Shown in pieces: positions 7,992-16,410 of a stretch of DNA of 64,000 nt; positions within the stretch are counted from its first letter, which is position 1; every line of letters starts with the position of its first letter. The DNA is taken from the NCBI RefSeq assembly GCF_025263565.1, contig NZ_CP079865.1, forward strand, positions 434,001 through 498,000, given 5' to 3'. The notes under the pieces were generated by a model, which was not told where the DNA came from, searched no databases, and saw only the letters and a list, made by a program, of their open reading frames with translations. The stretch is from Mycobacterium sp. SMC-8 (GTDB lineage: Bacteria > Actinomycetota > Actinomycetes > Mycobacteriales > Mycobacteriaceae). The translations under genes were made by a program, and so were the position numbers.

Positions 7992-9969
7992 TTAGAGCAT
8001 CTTCCCATTGCGGGCAAGTGGTTAAGTCGCGCTCCGCCCGCGCCGAACTTGCATTCCGGCAGCGAAAGTTCGAGTGAGGGCCCGCGGGAACGCAATTTCG
8101 GCGGTCGGTGCCGAATTGGGTGCGATACAGCTCGGCGTAGCGGCCGCCGCGGACCAGTAGTTCCTGATGATCACCGCGCTCAACGATGCGGCCGTCCTCG
8201 ACGACGAGGATCAGATCCGCAGCGCGGACCGTGGACAGCCGGTGGGCGATCACGATCGACGTCCGGCCGGCCAGCGCCTCGGCCAGCGCGGCCTGCACGG
8301 CGGCCTCGGACTCCGAGTCCAGCGACGCGGTGGCCTCGTCGAGGATCACCACCTGCGGAGAGGCCAGCAACACCCGCGCGATCGTCAGTCGCTGCCGCTG
8401 CCCACCGGAGAGCCGGTAGCCGCGCTCCCCGACCACGGTGTCGAGCCCGTCGGGCATGGCCGCCACGACGTCGTCGAGTCGCGCCCGCCGCAGGGCCGCC
8501 CAGAGCTGGTCATCGGTTGCGTCCGGAGCGGCCAGCGTGAGGTTGGCCCGGATCGACTCGTGGAACAGGTGACCGTCCTGGGTGACCATCCCGACGGTGT
8601 CCTTCAACGACGCGAACGTCACGTCACGGATGTCGACGCCGTTGAGGCGGATCGCACCGCCCTGGACGTCGTACAGGCGCGCCACCAGCGACGCGATCGT
8701 GGACTTGCCCGCTCCCGAGGACCCGACCAGCGCGACCACCTGCCCAGCCCGCGCCGTAAACGAAATGCCGTGCAGCACTTCCTCACCGCCGGGGTCGTCC
8801 AGTTCGGCGACCTCCTCCAGGGAGGCCAGCGACACCTGATCAGCGGACGGATACGAGAACCGCACGTCGTCGAACTCCACGGTCACCGGACCGCGCGGCA
8901 CCTCGACCGCGCCGGAGCGTTCCCGGATCAGCGGGACCAGATCCAGCACCTCGAACACCCTCTCGAAACTGACCAACGCGGTGGCGATCTCGACGCGCGC
9001 GTTGGCCAGCGCCGTCAGCGGCGCGTAGAGCCGGGTCAGCAACAGGGCCAGCGCCACGATCTCGCCGGCCTGCAGATGACCACCGAGGGCGAGTGTGCCG
9101 CCCAGGCCGTAGACCAGCGCCAGCGCCAGCGCCGACATCAACGTCAGCGAGTTCATGAACGTCGACTGCAGCATCGCGGTGCGGACCCCGATGTCGCGCA
9201 CGCGCCCGGCCCGCACCGCGAACTCTCGGGACTCGGCCGCGGTGTCGCCGAACAGCTTCACCAGCGTCGCCCCCGGCGCCGAGAACCGCTCGGTCATCTG
9301 GGTGTTCATCGTCGCGTTGTGCGCCGCGGCCTCGCGCGAGAGCCGCGCCATCGCCGCGCCGATCCGCCGCGCGGGAATCAGGAACAGCGGCAACACCACC
9401 AGCGCGGCCAGCGTGATCTGCCACGAAATACCCAGCATCACCGCCAGCGTCAACGTCAGGGTCACGAGGTTGGACACCACCCCGGACAGCGTGTCGGAGA
9501 ACGCGCGCTGGGCGCCCATCACGTCGTTGCCGAGCCGGCTCACCAGCGCGCCGGTACGGGTGCGGGTGAAGAACGCGACAGGCATGCGCTGCACGTGATC
9601 GAACACCGCGGTGCGCAGGTCGAGAATCAGGCCCTCGCCGATGGTCGACGACAGCCACCGGGTGAGCAACGCGACCCCGGCCTCGGCGAGCGCGACCACC
9701 GCGATGACGGCCGCCAGGGCGACGACCACCCCGGCACTGCCCGCGCCGGTGATCTCGTCCACCACGCGCCCGGCCAACAGCGGGGTCGCCACTGTCAGCG
9801 CCGCACCGATGACGCTGACGCCGACGAACACCGCCAGCCGGCGATGGTGGCGCGCCGCGAAGCGCCAGATCCGGGCCAGCAGCCGGCGGTCGGCCAAGGA
9901 GTGCAGATCACCGCCCTTTGCGTGCGTCTGCCGGTACAGCGACTGGCGGGCGACCGTTTCCAAACTCAT
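7984..9969 (-). CDS. ABC exporter half-transporter (TMD-NBD), probable homodimer, with repeat-derived C-terminal tail
   Basis: About 661 residues. The six-helix membrane domain is followed by an NBD with Walker A GSSGAGKS, signature LSGGQRQR, Walker B VVILDEATASLD and H-loop AHRLS, all consensus, so it can work as a homodimer. A GTG at 9978 is in frame but lies inside the predicted -10 box, so the ATG at 9969 is chosen; it sits where a leaderless transcript would begin. The last 40 or so residues (from RRNCVPAGPHS) are not NBD sequence: they are translated from a palindromic repeat at 8041-8103 and end in the start of the next gene. First gene of the three-gene exporter operon, divergent from prrA. 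Confidence 0.86.
   Translation of the reverse strand: MSLETVARQSLYRQTHAKGGDLHSLADRRLLARIWRFAARHHRRLAVFVGVSVIGAALTVATPLLAGRVVDEITGAGSAGVVVALAAVIAVVALAEAGVALLTRWLSSTIGEGLILDLRTAVFDHVQRMPVAFFTRTRTGALVSRLGNDVMGAQRAFSDTLSGVVSNLVTLTLTLAVMLGISWQITLAALVVLPLFLIPARRIGAAMARLSREAAAHNATMNTQMTERFSAPGATLVKLFGDTAAESREFAVRAGRVRDIGVRTAMLQSTFMNSLTLMSALALALVYGLGGTLALGGHLQAGEIVALALLLTRLYAPLTALANARVEIATALVSFERVFEVLDLVPLIRERSGAVEVPRGPVTVEFDDVRFSYPSADQVSLASLEEVAELDDPGGEEVLHGISFTARAGQVVALVGSSGAGKSTIASLVARLYDVQGGAIRLNGVDIRDVTFASLKDTVGMVTQDGHLFHESIRANLTLAAPDATDDQLWAALRRARLDDVVAAMPDGLDTVVGERGYRLSGGQRQRLTIARVLLASPQVVILDEATASLDSESEAAVQAALAEALAGRTSIVIAHRLSTVRAADLILVVEDGRIVERGDHQELLVRGGRYAELYRTQFGTDRRNCVPAGPHSNFRCRNASSARAERDLTTCPQWEDALSG
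8041..8103. repeat. Imperfect palindromic repeat lying inside the 3' end of an ABC transporter gene
   Basis: Arms at 8041-8062 (core CCGAACTTGCATTCC) and 8085-8103 (GGGAACGCAATTTCGGCG) are imperfect reverse complements, and both match the core of the palindromes at 962 and 12175. Unlike those, this copy is read as protein: it encodes most of the C-terminal tail of the exporter after its NBD. Confidence 0.7.
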
Positions 9970-9976
9970 GTTTTTC

Positions 9977-10007
9977 ACCGTAGGACCTCAACGAAGATTG
10001 AGGTCAA
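9977..10007 (-). promoter_or_regulatory. MerR/SoxR-type operator-promoter of the ABC exporter operon
   Basis: Read on the minus strand there is a -35 box TTGACC (10007-10002), a 19-nt spacer and a -10 box TACGGT (9982-9977). The spacer region carries the dyad GACCTCAA-N6-TTGAGGTC (9984-10005). Over-long 19-nt spacers with a central dyad are the hallmark of promoters activated by MerR-family regulators, and CCTCAA-N6-TTGAGG has the same half-sites and spacing as the known SoxR box. The ATG at 9969 is 8 nt below the -10 box, which suggests a leaderless mRNA. No MerR-family gene is seen in the window, so the regulator would act in trans. Confidence 0.65.
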
Positions 10008-10088
10008 TGACTTCCCTCCGGCGCCGGCCGGTAATCCGCAGGCACCACCTCCCACGAGGACGCCGCTTCATCAGGCAAGATTGCGTGC

Positions 10089-10790
10089 ATGGACAGTGGT
10101 GTGGCCTCACCCCGGGTGCTCGTGGTCGACGACGATCCCGATGTGCTCGCCTCGCTCGAGCGCGGCCTGCGACTGTCCGGATTCGAGGTGTTCACCGCCG
10201 TCGACGGCGCCGAGGCCCTCCGCAGCGCCACCGAGACGCGCCCGGACGCGATCGTCCTCGACATCAACATGCCGGTGCTGGACGGAGTGTCCGTGGTGAC
10301 CGCGTTGCGGGCGATGGACAACGACGTGCCGGTCTGTGTGCTCTCCGCCCGCTCGTCGGTGGACGACCGTGTCGCCGGCCTGGAAGCCGGCGCCGACGAC
10401 TACCTGGTCAAGCCCTTCGTGCTGGCCGAGTTGGTGGCGCGTGTCAAGGCGCTGCTGCGCCGGCGCGGTTCCACGGCTACCTTCTCGTCGGAAACCATCA
10501 CGGTCGGCCCGCTGGAGGTCGACATCCCGGGCCGGCGGGCCCGCGTGGACGGAGTCGACGTCGACCTGACCAAACGCGAATTCGACCTGCTGGCCGTGCT
10601 CGCCGAGCACAAGACCGCGGTGCTGTCGCGGGCGCAGCTGCTGGAGCTGGTGTGGGGCTACGACTTCGCCGCCGACACCAACGTCGTCGACGTGTTCATC
10701 GGCTACCTGAGGCGCAAGCTCGAGGCCAATGGCGCACCGCGACTGCTGCACACGGTGCGCGGCGTGGGATTCGTCCTCAGGCAGCAGTGA
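10089..10790 (+). CDS. prrA: Two-component response regulator PrrA
   Basis: An OmpR/PhoB-type regulator of 233 residues. The receiver domain (residues 9-122) has the acidic pair in VLVVDDDPD, the phosphoacceptor Asp58 in IVLDINMP, and Lys in YLVKPF. The winged-helix effector (about 135-233) contains [15 protein letters not shown] and ends [11 protein letters not shown]. The sequence is almost identical, as recalled, to M. tuberculosis PrrA, which is needed for early intracellular growth and is essential in mycobacteria. It is followed by prrB after 34 bp and is divergent from the exporter operon, with about 120 bp of shared upstream DNA. Confidence 0.97.
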   Translation: MDSGVASPRVLVVDDDPDVLASLERGLRLSGFEVFTAVDGAEALRSATETRPDAIVLDINMPVLDGVSVVTALRAMDNDVPVCVLSARSSVDDRVAGLEAGADDYLVKPFVLAELVARVKALLRRRGSTATFSSETITVGPLEVDIPGRRARVDGVDVDLTKREFDLLAVLAEHKTAVLSRAQLLELVWGYDFAADTNVVDVFIGYLRRKLEANGAPRLLHTVRGVGFVLRQQ

Positions 10791-10824
10791 TGAGCGCTTG
10801 CGCGAAGAACAGGCAGCAGTAGTT

Positions 10825-12165
10825 ATGGTCGCGCCGTCCCGCATCTTTCGCCGCACACCGTCGCTGCGCACGCGGGTCGCGTTCGCCACCGCCATCGCCG
10901 CAGCGATCGTCGTCGGCATCGTCGGCACCGTGGTGTGGGTCGGCATCACCAACGACCGCAAGGAGCGGCTCGACCGTCGCCTCGATGAGGCCGCCGGGTT
11001 CGCGATCCCGTTCCTGCCTCGCGGGCTCGACGAGATCCCGAAGTCCCCGAACGACCAGGACGCGGTCATCACCGTGCGCCGGGGCGGGCAGGTGACCTCG
11101 AATTCGAATGTGGTGCTACCCGAGCTGGAGCCCGGTTATGCCGACACCGAGGTCGGGGGTGTCCGGTACCGGGTGCGCACGGTGCAGTTGTCGACACCCG
11201 AACCGATGTCGGTGGCCGTCGGCGCGACCTACGACGCGACGATCGCCGACACCAACAACCTGCACCGGCGTGTCCTGATCATCTGCACGTTGGCCGTCGG
11301 CGCGGCCACGTTCGGCGGCTGGCTGCTGGCAGCGTTCGCGGTGCGGCCGTTCAAACGGCTGGCCCAACAGACCCGCCAGATCGACGCCGGTGACGAAGCG
11401 CCCGACATCGACATCCGCGGCGCGACCGAAGCCGTGGAGATCGCCGACGCGGTCAAAGGGCTGGTGGAGCGTGTGTGGGAGGAGCAGGGTCGCACCAAGG
11501 CGGCGCTGGCGTCCGCCCGCGACTTCGCGTCGGTGTCGGCGCACGAGCTGCGCACTCCGCTGACCGCGATGCGGACCAACCTGGAAGTGCTCGCGACGCT
11601 GGACCTGTCCGAGGAGGGCCGCAAGGAGGTCGTCAACGACGTCATCCGCACGCAGTCCCGCATCGAGGCGACGCTTGGGGCGCTGGAGCGTCTGGCCCAG
11701 GGCGAGCTGTCCACCGAGGACGACCATGTGCCGGTCGACATCACCGAGTTGCTCGACCGTGCCGCCCACGACGCGATGCGGGTCTACCCGGAGCTTGAGG
11801 TGTCGCTGGTGCCTGCGCCGACGGTGATCATCGTCGGGTTGCCGGCCGGTCTGCGGTTGGCCGTCGACAACGCCATCGCCAACGCGGTCAAGCACGGCGG
11901 TGCCACCCGGGTGCAGCTGTCGGCGGTCAGCTCGCGCGAAGGCGTGGAGATCGCGATCGACGATGACGGCGTCGGGGTTCCCGAAGAGGAGCGCAAGGTG
12001 GTGTTCGACCGGTTCTCCCGCGGGTCGACGGCGTCGCATTCGGGTTCGGGCCTGGGGTTGGCGTTGGTGGCTCAGCAGGCCGAACTGCACGGCGGCACCG
12101 CGTCTCTGGAGGCCAGCCCGTTGGGCGGGGCGCGCCTACTGCTGCGACTGCCCGGCCCGCGCTGA
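10825..12165 (+). CDS. prrB: Two-component sensor histidine kinase PrrB
   Basis: The protein has 446 residues from ATG 10825 (MVAPSRIFRRTPSLRTR). It has an N-terminal membrane helix (about 20-45), an extracytoplasmic sensor segment (ITNDRKERLDRRLDEAAGF and on), a second membrane helix near 155-175, HAMP (AVRPFKRLAQQTRQIDAGDE), and the dimerisation/phosphotransfer helix with His near residue 240 in SAHELRTPLTAMRTNLE. The ATPase domain has the N-box DNAIANAVKHGG, G1 DDDGVGVP, F-box FDRFSRGS and G2 GSGLGLALV. All are consensus. It phosphorylates PrrA, encoded just upstream. A longer in-frame start overlapping prrA at 10729 is rejected, since the family start matches MVAP. Confidence 0.96.
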   Translation: MVAPSRIFRRTPSLRTRVAFATAIAAAIVVGIVGTVVWVGITNDRKERLDRRLDEAAGFAIPFLPRGLDEIPKSPNDQDAVITVRRGGQVTSNSNVVLPELEPGYADTEVGGVRYRVRTVQLSTPEPMSVAVGATYDATIADTNNLHRRVLIICTLAVGAATFGGWLLAAFAVRPFKRLAQQTRQIDAGDEAPDIDIRGATEAVEIADAVKGLVERVWEEQGRTKAALASARDFASVSAHELRTPLTAMRTNLEVLATLDLSEEGRKEVVNDVIRTQSRIEATLGALERLAQGELSTEDDHVPVDITELLDRAAHDAMRVYPELEVSLVPAPTVIIVGLPAGLRLAVDNAIANAVKHGGATRVQLSAVSSREGVEIAIDDDGVGVPEEERKVVFDRFSRGSTASHSGSGLGLALVAQQAELHGGTASLEASPLGGARLLLRLPGPR

Positions 12166-12174
12166 TCTTCTCGC

Positions 12175-12231
12175 CGAAATCGCATTCCGGCAGGCAGAGT
12201 GCGAGTGGTCGTCTGCCGGAATGCAATTTCG
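12175..12231. repeat. Palindromic repeat between prrB and FKBP gene ends
   Basis: Arms CGAAATCGCATTCCGGCAG (12175-12193) and CTGCCGGAATGCAATTTCG (12213-12231) are reverse complements with one mismatch. Like the palindrome at 962-1024, it lies between two convergent genes, starting 9 bases after the prrB stop and ending 12 bases before the FKBP stop, and has the same core. A terminator-like hairpin role is inferred. Confidence 0.8.
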
Positions 12232-12243
12232 CCGGAGGCGACG

Positions 12244-12606
12244 TCAGCGGGTGGCGAGCAGGTCTATGACGAAGATGAGCGTCTTGCCCGACAATCGATG
12301 CCCGCCGCCGGCGGGGCCGTAGGCCTGCTCCGGCGGGATCGTCAGCTTCCGGCGCCCGCCGACCTTCATCCCGGGGATGCCGTCCTGCCAGCCCTGGATC
12401 AGGCCGCGCAGCGGGAACTCGATCGACTCGCCGCGGTTCCACGAGCTGTCGAACTCCTCGCCGGTGTCGTACTCGACGCCGACGTAGTGCACCTCGACCC
12501 TGGCACCGGGGACCGCTTCCGGCCCCTCACCCACCACGAGGTCTTCGATCACCAGCTCCGCGGGGGCCGGGCCGTCGGGGAATTCGATCTCGGGTTTGGT
12601 AGCCAT
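12244..12606 (-). CDS. FKBP-type peptidyl-prolyl cis-trans isomerase
   Basis: A single-domain FKBP of 120 residues with no signal peptide, so cytoplasmic. Typical motifs in order: GARVEVHYVGVEYDTGEEFDSS, FPLRGLIQGWQDGIPGMKVGG (the active-site strand and Trp), RRKLTIPPEQAYG, and LIFVIDLLATR. It catalyses proline isomerisation in folding proteins. It diverges from the DUF2630 gene with about 53 bp between starts. In M. tuberculosis the region next to prrB instead carries ompATb, as recalled, which is absent here. Confidence 0.93.
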   Translation of the reverse strand: MATKPEIEFPDGPAPAELVIEDLVVGEGPEAVPGARVEVHYVGVEYDTGEEFDSSWNRGESIEFPLRGLIQGWQDGIPGMKVGGRRKLTIPPEQAYGPAGGGHRLSGKTLIFVIDLLATR

Positions 12607-12659
12607 CCGACCAGCTTAGTCCGCAGACGCGGGCACGAAATAGCTGCACACTGGTAGAC

Positions 12660-12917
12660 GTGGCCCAGGCAGACAAAGACCAAGACATCCTCAAACAAGT
12701 CCACGAACTCGTCGCCGAGGAGCGACAACTGCGCGACAAACTGCAGCACCGCGAGATCGACGCCTCCGAGGAACACGCCCGGCTGAAGGCGGTCGAGGTC
12801 CAGCTCGACCAGTGCTGGGACCTGCTCCGCCAGCGGCGTGCGCTGCGCTCCAGCGGCGGCGATCCCGCCGACGCGGAGGTGCGACCCGAGGGCGAGGTCG
12901 AGGGCTACCTCAACTGA
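12660..12917 (+). CDS. DUF2630 family small helical protein
   Basis: The protein has 85 residues from a GTG start. Its charged, heptad-like sequence (DILKQVHELVAEERQLRDKL, then RLKAVEVQLDQCWDLLRQRRALR) predicts a helical hairpin or coiled coil, and the WDLLRQRRALR segment is the conserved core of DUF2630. It corresponds to Rv0898c, as recalled. Function unknown. It lies 12 bp upstream of the oxidoreductase gene and is probably cotranscribed with it. Confidence 0.85.
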   Translation: MAQADKDQDILKQVHELVAEERQLRDKLQHREIDASEEHARLKAVEVQLDQCWDLLRQRRALRSSGGDPADAEVRPEGEVEGYLN

Positions 12918-12929
12918 GGAAGGCACGCT

Positions 12930-14477
12930 GTGACACGCGTTGACACCGTCATCGTCGGTGGCGGGCACAACGGGCTGGTTGCCGCCGCCTACCTGGCGAA
13001 GGCCGGGCGCAGAGTGCGGGTCCTCGAGCGCCTCGACCACGTCGGGGGCGCAGCCGTGTCGCAGCATCCGTTCGCCGGTGTCGACGCCCGCTTGTCGCGT
13101 TACTCCTACCTGGTGAGCCTGCTGCCGCGGCGCATCATCGAGGACCTCGGCGCGCGAATCAGGCTGGCGCGACGCCGGTACTCGTCTTACACACCCACCC
13201 CGGCCGACGGAGGCCGCACCGGCCTGCTGGTCGGACCCGAGTCGACGTTCGACGCGATCGGCGCCGGTGACGACGAAGCGCACTTCGAGGACTTCTACCG
13301 GCGCTGCCGGGCGCTGACCACCCTGATGTGGCCGACGTTGCTGGAGCCGCTGCGCACCCGGTCGGCGATGTACGGTGCCCTGACCGCCGAGGGGGACGCG
13401 AAGACCGCCTGGCAGCAGATGATCGAGCACCCGATCGGGCAGGCGATCACCTCGGCGGTGCGCGACGACCTGGTCCGCGGCGTGATGGCGACCGACGCGC
13501 TGATCGGAACGTTCGCCCGCCTCGACGACGAATCCCTGGCACAGAATCGCTGCTTCCTGTACCACCTGATCGGGGGCGGTACCGGGGACTGGGACGTGCC
13601 GGTTGGCGGTATGGGCGCGGTATCGGGCGCCCTGGCCGCCGCGGCAACCGGATTCGGCGCCGAGATCCTCACCGGGGCCGACGTTTTCGCGATCACCCCG
13701 GACGGCGAGGTCCGATACCGGCGCGGCGACACCGAGCACGAGGTCACCGGCAGTCACGTCCTGGCCAACGTGACACCGGCGGTGCTGGCTCGCCTGCTCG
13801 ACGAACCGGAACCGGACGTGGCACCGGGCGCGCAAGTGAAGGTCAACCTGATGCTCACCCGACTGCCGCGACTGCGCAACGAAACCATCACCGCCGAACA
13901 GGCTTTCGGCGGCACCTTCCATATCAACGAGACCTACGGCCAGCTCGACACCGCATACCGTCAGGCTGCGGCGGGCACGGTGCCCGATCCGCTGCCCTGC
14001 GAGATCTACTGCCACACCCTGGCCGACCCGTCGATCATGTCCGAAACCCTCCAGGCTTCCGGCGCGCACACGCTTACCGTGTTCGGCCTGCACACCCCGC
14101 ACGATCTGGCCGCCTCGGTCACGCCGGACCGCCTCCGTGACACCCTGACCTCCGCGGCGCTGACATCGCTGAATTCCGTTCTGGCCGAGCCCATCCAGGA
14201 CGTCGTCATGCAGGACAGCCTGGGCCGCCTGTGCATCGAGACCAAGACGACCGCCGACCTGGACCACACCCTGGGCATGACGCGCGGCAATATCTTCCAC
14301 GGCGCGTTGTCGTGGCCATTCGCCGAGGACGACGAGGAGCTCGCGACACCGGCGCAGCGGTGGGGTGTGGCCACTGCACACGATCGGATCCTGTTGTGCG
14401 GATCCGGTTCTCGCCGCGGTGGGGCGGTGTCGGGGATCGGCGGGCACAACGCGGCGATGGCTGTGCTGGAGAGTTAA
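12930..14477 (+). CDS. FAD-dependent oxidoreductase, phytoene desaturase-like
   Basis: The protein has 515 residues; its GTG start is preceded by GAGGAAGG. The N-terminus is a Rossmann dinucleotide fold (VIVGGGHNGLVAAAYLAKAG, with Glu in VLERLDHVGG) and the C-terminus has the FAD-closing motif GSGSRRGGAVSGIGGHNAA. Both are typical of the phytoene dehydrogenase/amine oxidase group. It matches the Rv0897c oxidoreductase, as recalled. The substrate is unknown; no carotenoid genes are near. Convergent with the MarR gene, with only 7 bp between stops. Confidence 0.88.
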   Translation: MTRVDTVIVGGGHNGLVAAAYLAKAGRRVRVLERLDHVGGAAVSQHPFAGVDARLSRYSYLVSLLPRRIIEDLGARIRLARRRYSSYTPTPADGGRTGLLVGPESTFDAIGAGDDEAHFEDFYRRCRALTTLMWPTLLEPLRTRSAMYGALTAEGDAKTAWQQMIEHPIGQAITSAVRDDLVRGVMATDALIGTFARLDDESLAQNRCFLYHLIGGGTGDWDVPVGGMGAVSGALAAAATGFGAEILTGADVFAITPDGEVRYRRGDTEHEVTGSHVLANVTPAVLARLLDEPEPDVAPGAQVKVNLMLTRLPRLRNETITAEQAFGGTFHINETYGQLDTAYRQAAAGTVPDPLPCEIYCHTLADPSIMSETLQASGAHTLTVFGLHTPHDLAASVTPDRLRDTLTSAALTSLNSVLAEPIQDVVMQDSLGRLCIETKTTADLDHTLGMTRGNIFHGALSWPFAEDDEELATPAQRWGVATAHDRILLCGSGSRRGGAVSGIGGHNAAMAVLES

Positions 14478-14484
14478 CCCCGAG

Positions 14485-14898
14485 TTAACCCAGTTTGTCG
14501 AAGATCGCCCGCAGCGCGGCGAGGTCGTCCTCGGCCAGCGCGGCCAGGGCCTCGGGCGCCGGGTCGTGGACGGCGTCGATCGTGCGCAGCACGTCGCGGC
14601 CGGCGTCGGTGAGCGACACCAGTTTGCAGCGACGGTTGGACGGATCGATGCGGCGCACGACGAGCCCGCGCTCTTCCAGATCGTTGACAGCCACCGTCGC
14701 CGCCGGCGCGTCGACGGTGGCCGCCGCGGCGATCTGCTTGACGGTCATGGGGTTTCGCATCAACCGCATCAGGATCCGCACTCTGCTGAACGGAAGGCCG
14801 GTGCGCTCGACCACCGACTTCTTCCAGTTGTCCCGGTGATCGTGGACGAATGCGGCCAGATCGCGCCAGACGTCGTCGGCGAGCGGATTACCGGACAT
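14485..14898 (-). CDS. MarR-family transcriptional regulator
   Basis: About 137 residues from ATG 14898 (MSGNPLADDVW). The winged helix-turn-helix is clear: TVKQIAAAATVDAPAATVAVNDLEERGLV, then the basic wing RRIDPSNRRCKLVSLTDAG. MarR proteins are dimeric repressors released by small phenolic or lipophilic ligands. The start overlaps the 3' end of the MFS gene by 11 bp, so the two are cotranscribed, and the long palindrome at the MFS start is a likely binding site for this protein. Confidence 0.88.
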   Translation of the reverse strand: MSGNPLADDVWRDLAAFVHDHRDNWKKSVVERTGLPFSRVRILMRLMRNPMTVKQIAAAATVDAPAATVAVNDLEERGLVVRRIDPSNRRCKLVSLTDAGRDVLRTIDAVHDPAPEALAALAEDDLAALRAIFDKLG

Positions 14899-16324
14899 GA
14901 GCACCACCGACCGGATCCGCTGCACCGGAGACCAACGGGGCCAGCCGCTCGGCCGACCGCAGAGCGCGCTGCGATGTCGCGAACAAGCCGACCCCGAAAA
15001 TCACCAGACCCAGGGCGATACAGACGAACCACAGCGGTCGCGCAGCCGCCGCGAAATCGGTGCCGCCGACGGCCATCGCCGGGCCGGCAACCGAACCGCA
15101 CAGTGCCACACCGATGCTCACCCCGACCTGGCGGCTCGTCGACGTCACCGCGGACGCCGCCCCGGCCCGATCCAGCGGCATCCCGCTCACCGCTGCGTTC
15201 GTGATCGGCGCATTGACCATCGAGAAGCCGATGCCGAACACCGCAAAGATGATCAGCAGCCACCACACCGGGGTCGTCGCGGTCAGGAACGTCAACATCG
15301 TCGCCGCCGCGGTGATCGCCACCCCCGCCACCACCAGGGAGGGCCGCGCGCCGTAGCGGCCGACGAGTCGTCCCGACAGCGGGGAGAACAGCAGCGCGCC
15401 GAGGGCTATCGGCAGATAGATCAGGCCGGTGTGCATGGCCGAGAACCCGCGCTCCCCCTGCAGATACAGCGACATCATGAACAGGAACGCACCCCAGGCC
15501 GCGAACGCGCTGACCGCGTTGACGGTCGCGGTGGTGAACGGGATGCTGCGGAAGAACCGCAGATCGAGGAACGGGTCGTGACGGCGCGATTCGAACCGCA
15601 GGAACGCCGCCAGGGCCACCGCGGCGACGGCACCGATCGCGACGACGCGTGGATTCGTCCAGCCGAGCACCGGCCCCTCGATGAGGGTGAACACCGTGCC
15701 GAAGAGGAACAGGATGGCCAGTCCCTGACCGATGGGGTCGACGTTGCGCATCGTCGCCGACTTCGATTCCGGGACGAACACCGCGGTGAGCAGGATGGCC
15801 GCCGCGCAGATGGGAAGATTGATCCAGAATACCGAGCGCCACCCGATGGTTTCGATGAGCAGGCCACCGACGATCGGTCCGGCCGCCATCGAGATGCCGG
15901 TGATCCCACCCCAGACGCCCAGCGCCCGCGCCCGCTCCACCGGCTTGGTGAAGATCTGCGAGATGATGGACAACGCAACGGGATTGAGCATCGAGCCGCC
16001 GATGGCCTGCAGGAAACGAGCCCCGATCAACGCGTCGATGGTAGGCGCCAGGCTGCAGGCCAGGGAGCCGAGCGCGAACAGCGCGAGTCCGGTCTGGAAC
16101 ACCCGCCGGCGACCGAAGCGGTCCCCGGTCGCCCCGGCCAGCATCAGCAGTGACGCCAGCACCAGGGTGTAGATGTCGACCACCCACTGCATCTGCGCGG
16201 AGGTTGCCGACAGGTCCTGCCGGATCGACGGGATCGCGACATTGACGATCGTCGCATCCATCGACACGATGAGCAGGCTCAGGCAGCAGGACACCAGGAT
16301 GATGGCCTTGCGCCTGGGCGTCAT
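14888..16324 (-). CDS. MFS multidrug efflux transporter (DHA2/EmrB type)
   Basis: About 478 residues with some 14 predicted membrane helices. DHA2-family motifs are present: LSLLIVSMDATIVNVAIPSI in helix 1, motif A GATGDRFGRRRVFQTG after helix 2, and the antiporter motif C region GGITGISMAAGPIVGGLLIE. A proton-driven drug exporter. A GTG at 16345 gives seven more residues but lies inside the palindromic operator, so ATG 16324 (MTPRRKAIIL) is preferred. The downstream marR gene overlaps by 11 bp, a common local-repressor arrangement. Confidence 0.9.
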   Translation of the reverse strand: MTPRRKAIILVSCCLSLLIVSMDATIVNVAIPSIRQDLSATSAQMQWVVDIYTLVLASLLMLAGATGDRFGRRRVFQTGLALFALGSLACSLAPTIDALIGARFLQAIGGSMLNPVALSIISQIFTKPVERARALGVWGGITGISMAAGPIVGGLLIETIGWRSVFWINLPICAAAILLTAVFVPESKSATMRNVDPIGQGLAILFLFGTVFTLIEGPVLGWTNPRVVAIGAVAAVALAAFLRFESRRHDPFLDLRFFRSIPFTTATVNAVSAFAAWGAFLFMMSLYLQGERGFSAMHTGLIYLPIALGALLFSPLSGRLVGRYGARPSLVVAGVAITAAATMLTFLTATTPVWWLLIIFAVFGIGFSMVNAPITNAAVSGMPLDRAGAASAVTSTSRQVGVSIGVALCGSVAGPAMAVGGTDFAAAARPLWFVCIALGLVIFGVGLFATSQRALRSAERLAPLVSGAADPVGGAHVR

Positions 16325-16331
16325 CGAGCCG

Positions 16332-16370
16332 ACGGTTGTATTCACACAACTATTGTGAAACTACAACCGT
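16332..16370 (-). promoter_or_regulatory. Two-part palindromic operator for the MFS-marR operon
   Basis: Outer arms ACGGTTGTA (16332-16340) and TACAACCGT (16362-16370), and inner arms TTCACA (16341-16346) and TGTGAA (16354-16359), are all perfect inverted repeats around one centre. The right side has two extra bases between inner and outer arms. The site lies directly upstream of the chosen MFS start. MarR proteins bind palindromes of this kind, so autoregulation is inferred. Confidence 0.7.
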
Positions 16371-16410
16371 TCGCGGGGCAAGCGGAGTGTGTGTGACGTT
16401 CGTCGGCGAC

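Noticed and set aside
6255..10299. Long plus-strand frames (761 and 710 codons) opposite the ABC exporters
   Set aside because: They are antisense shadows; the minus strand encodes complete Walker and signature motifs throughout.
10781..10821. An 11-bp direct repeat (CAGGCAGCAGT) at the end of prrA and just before prrB
   Set aside because: Short, and one copy is coding sequence; most likely chance or an old small duplication with no evident role.
12549..14447. A 632-codon minus-strand frame opposite the FAD oxidoreductase
   Set aside because: No recognisable motif, and the plus strand has the Rossmann and FAD motifs with a good ribosome site.
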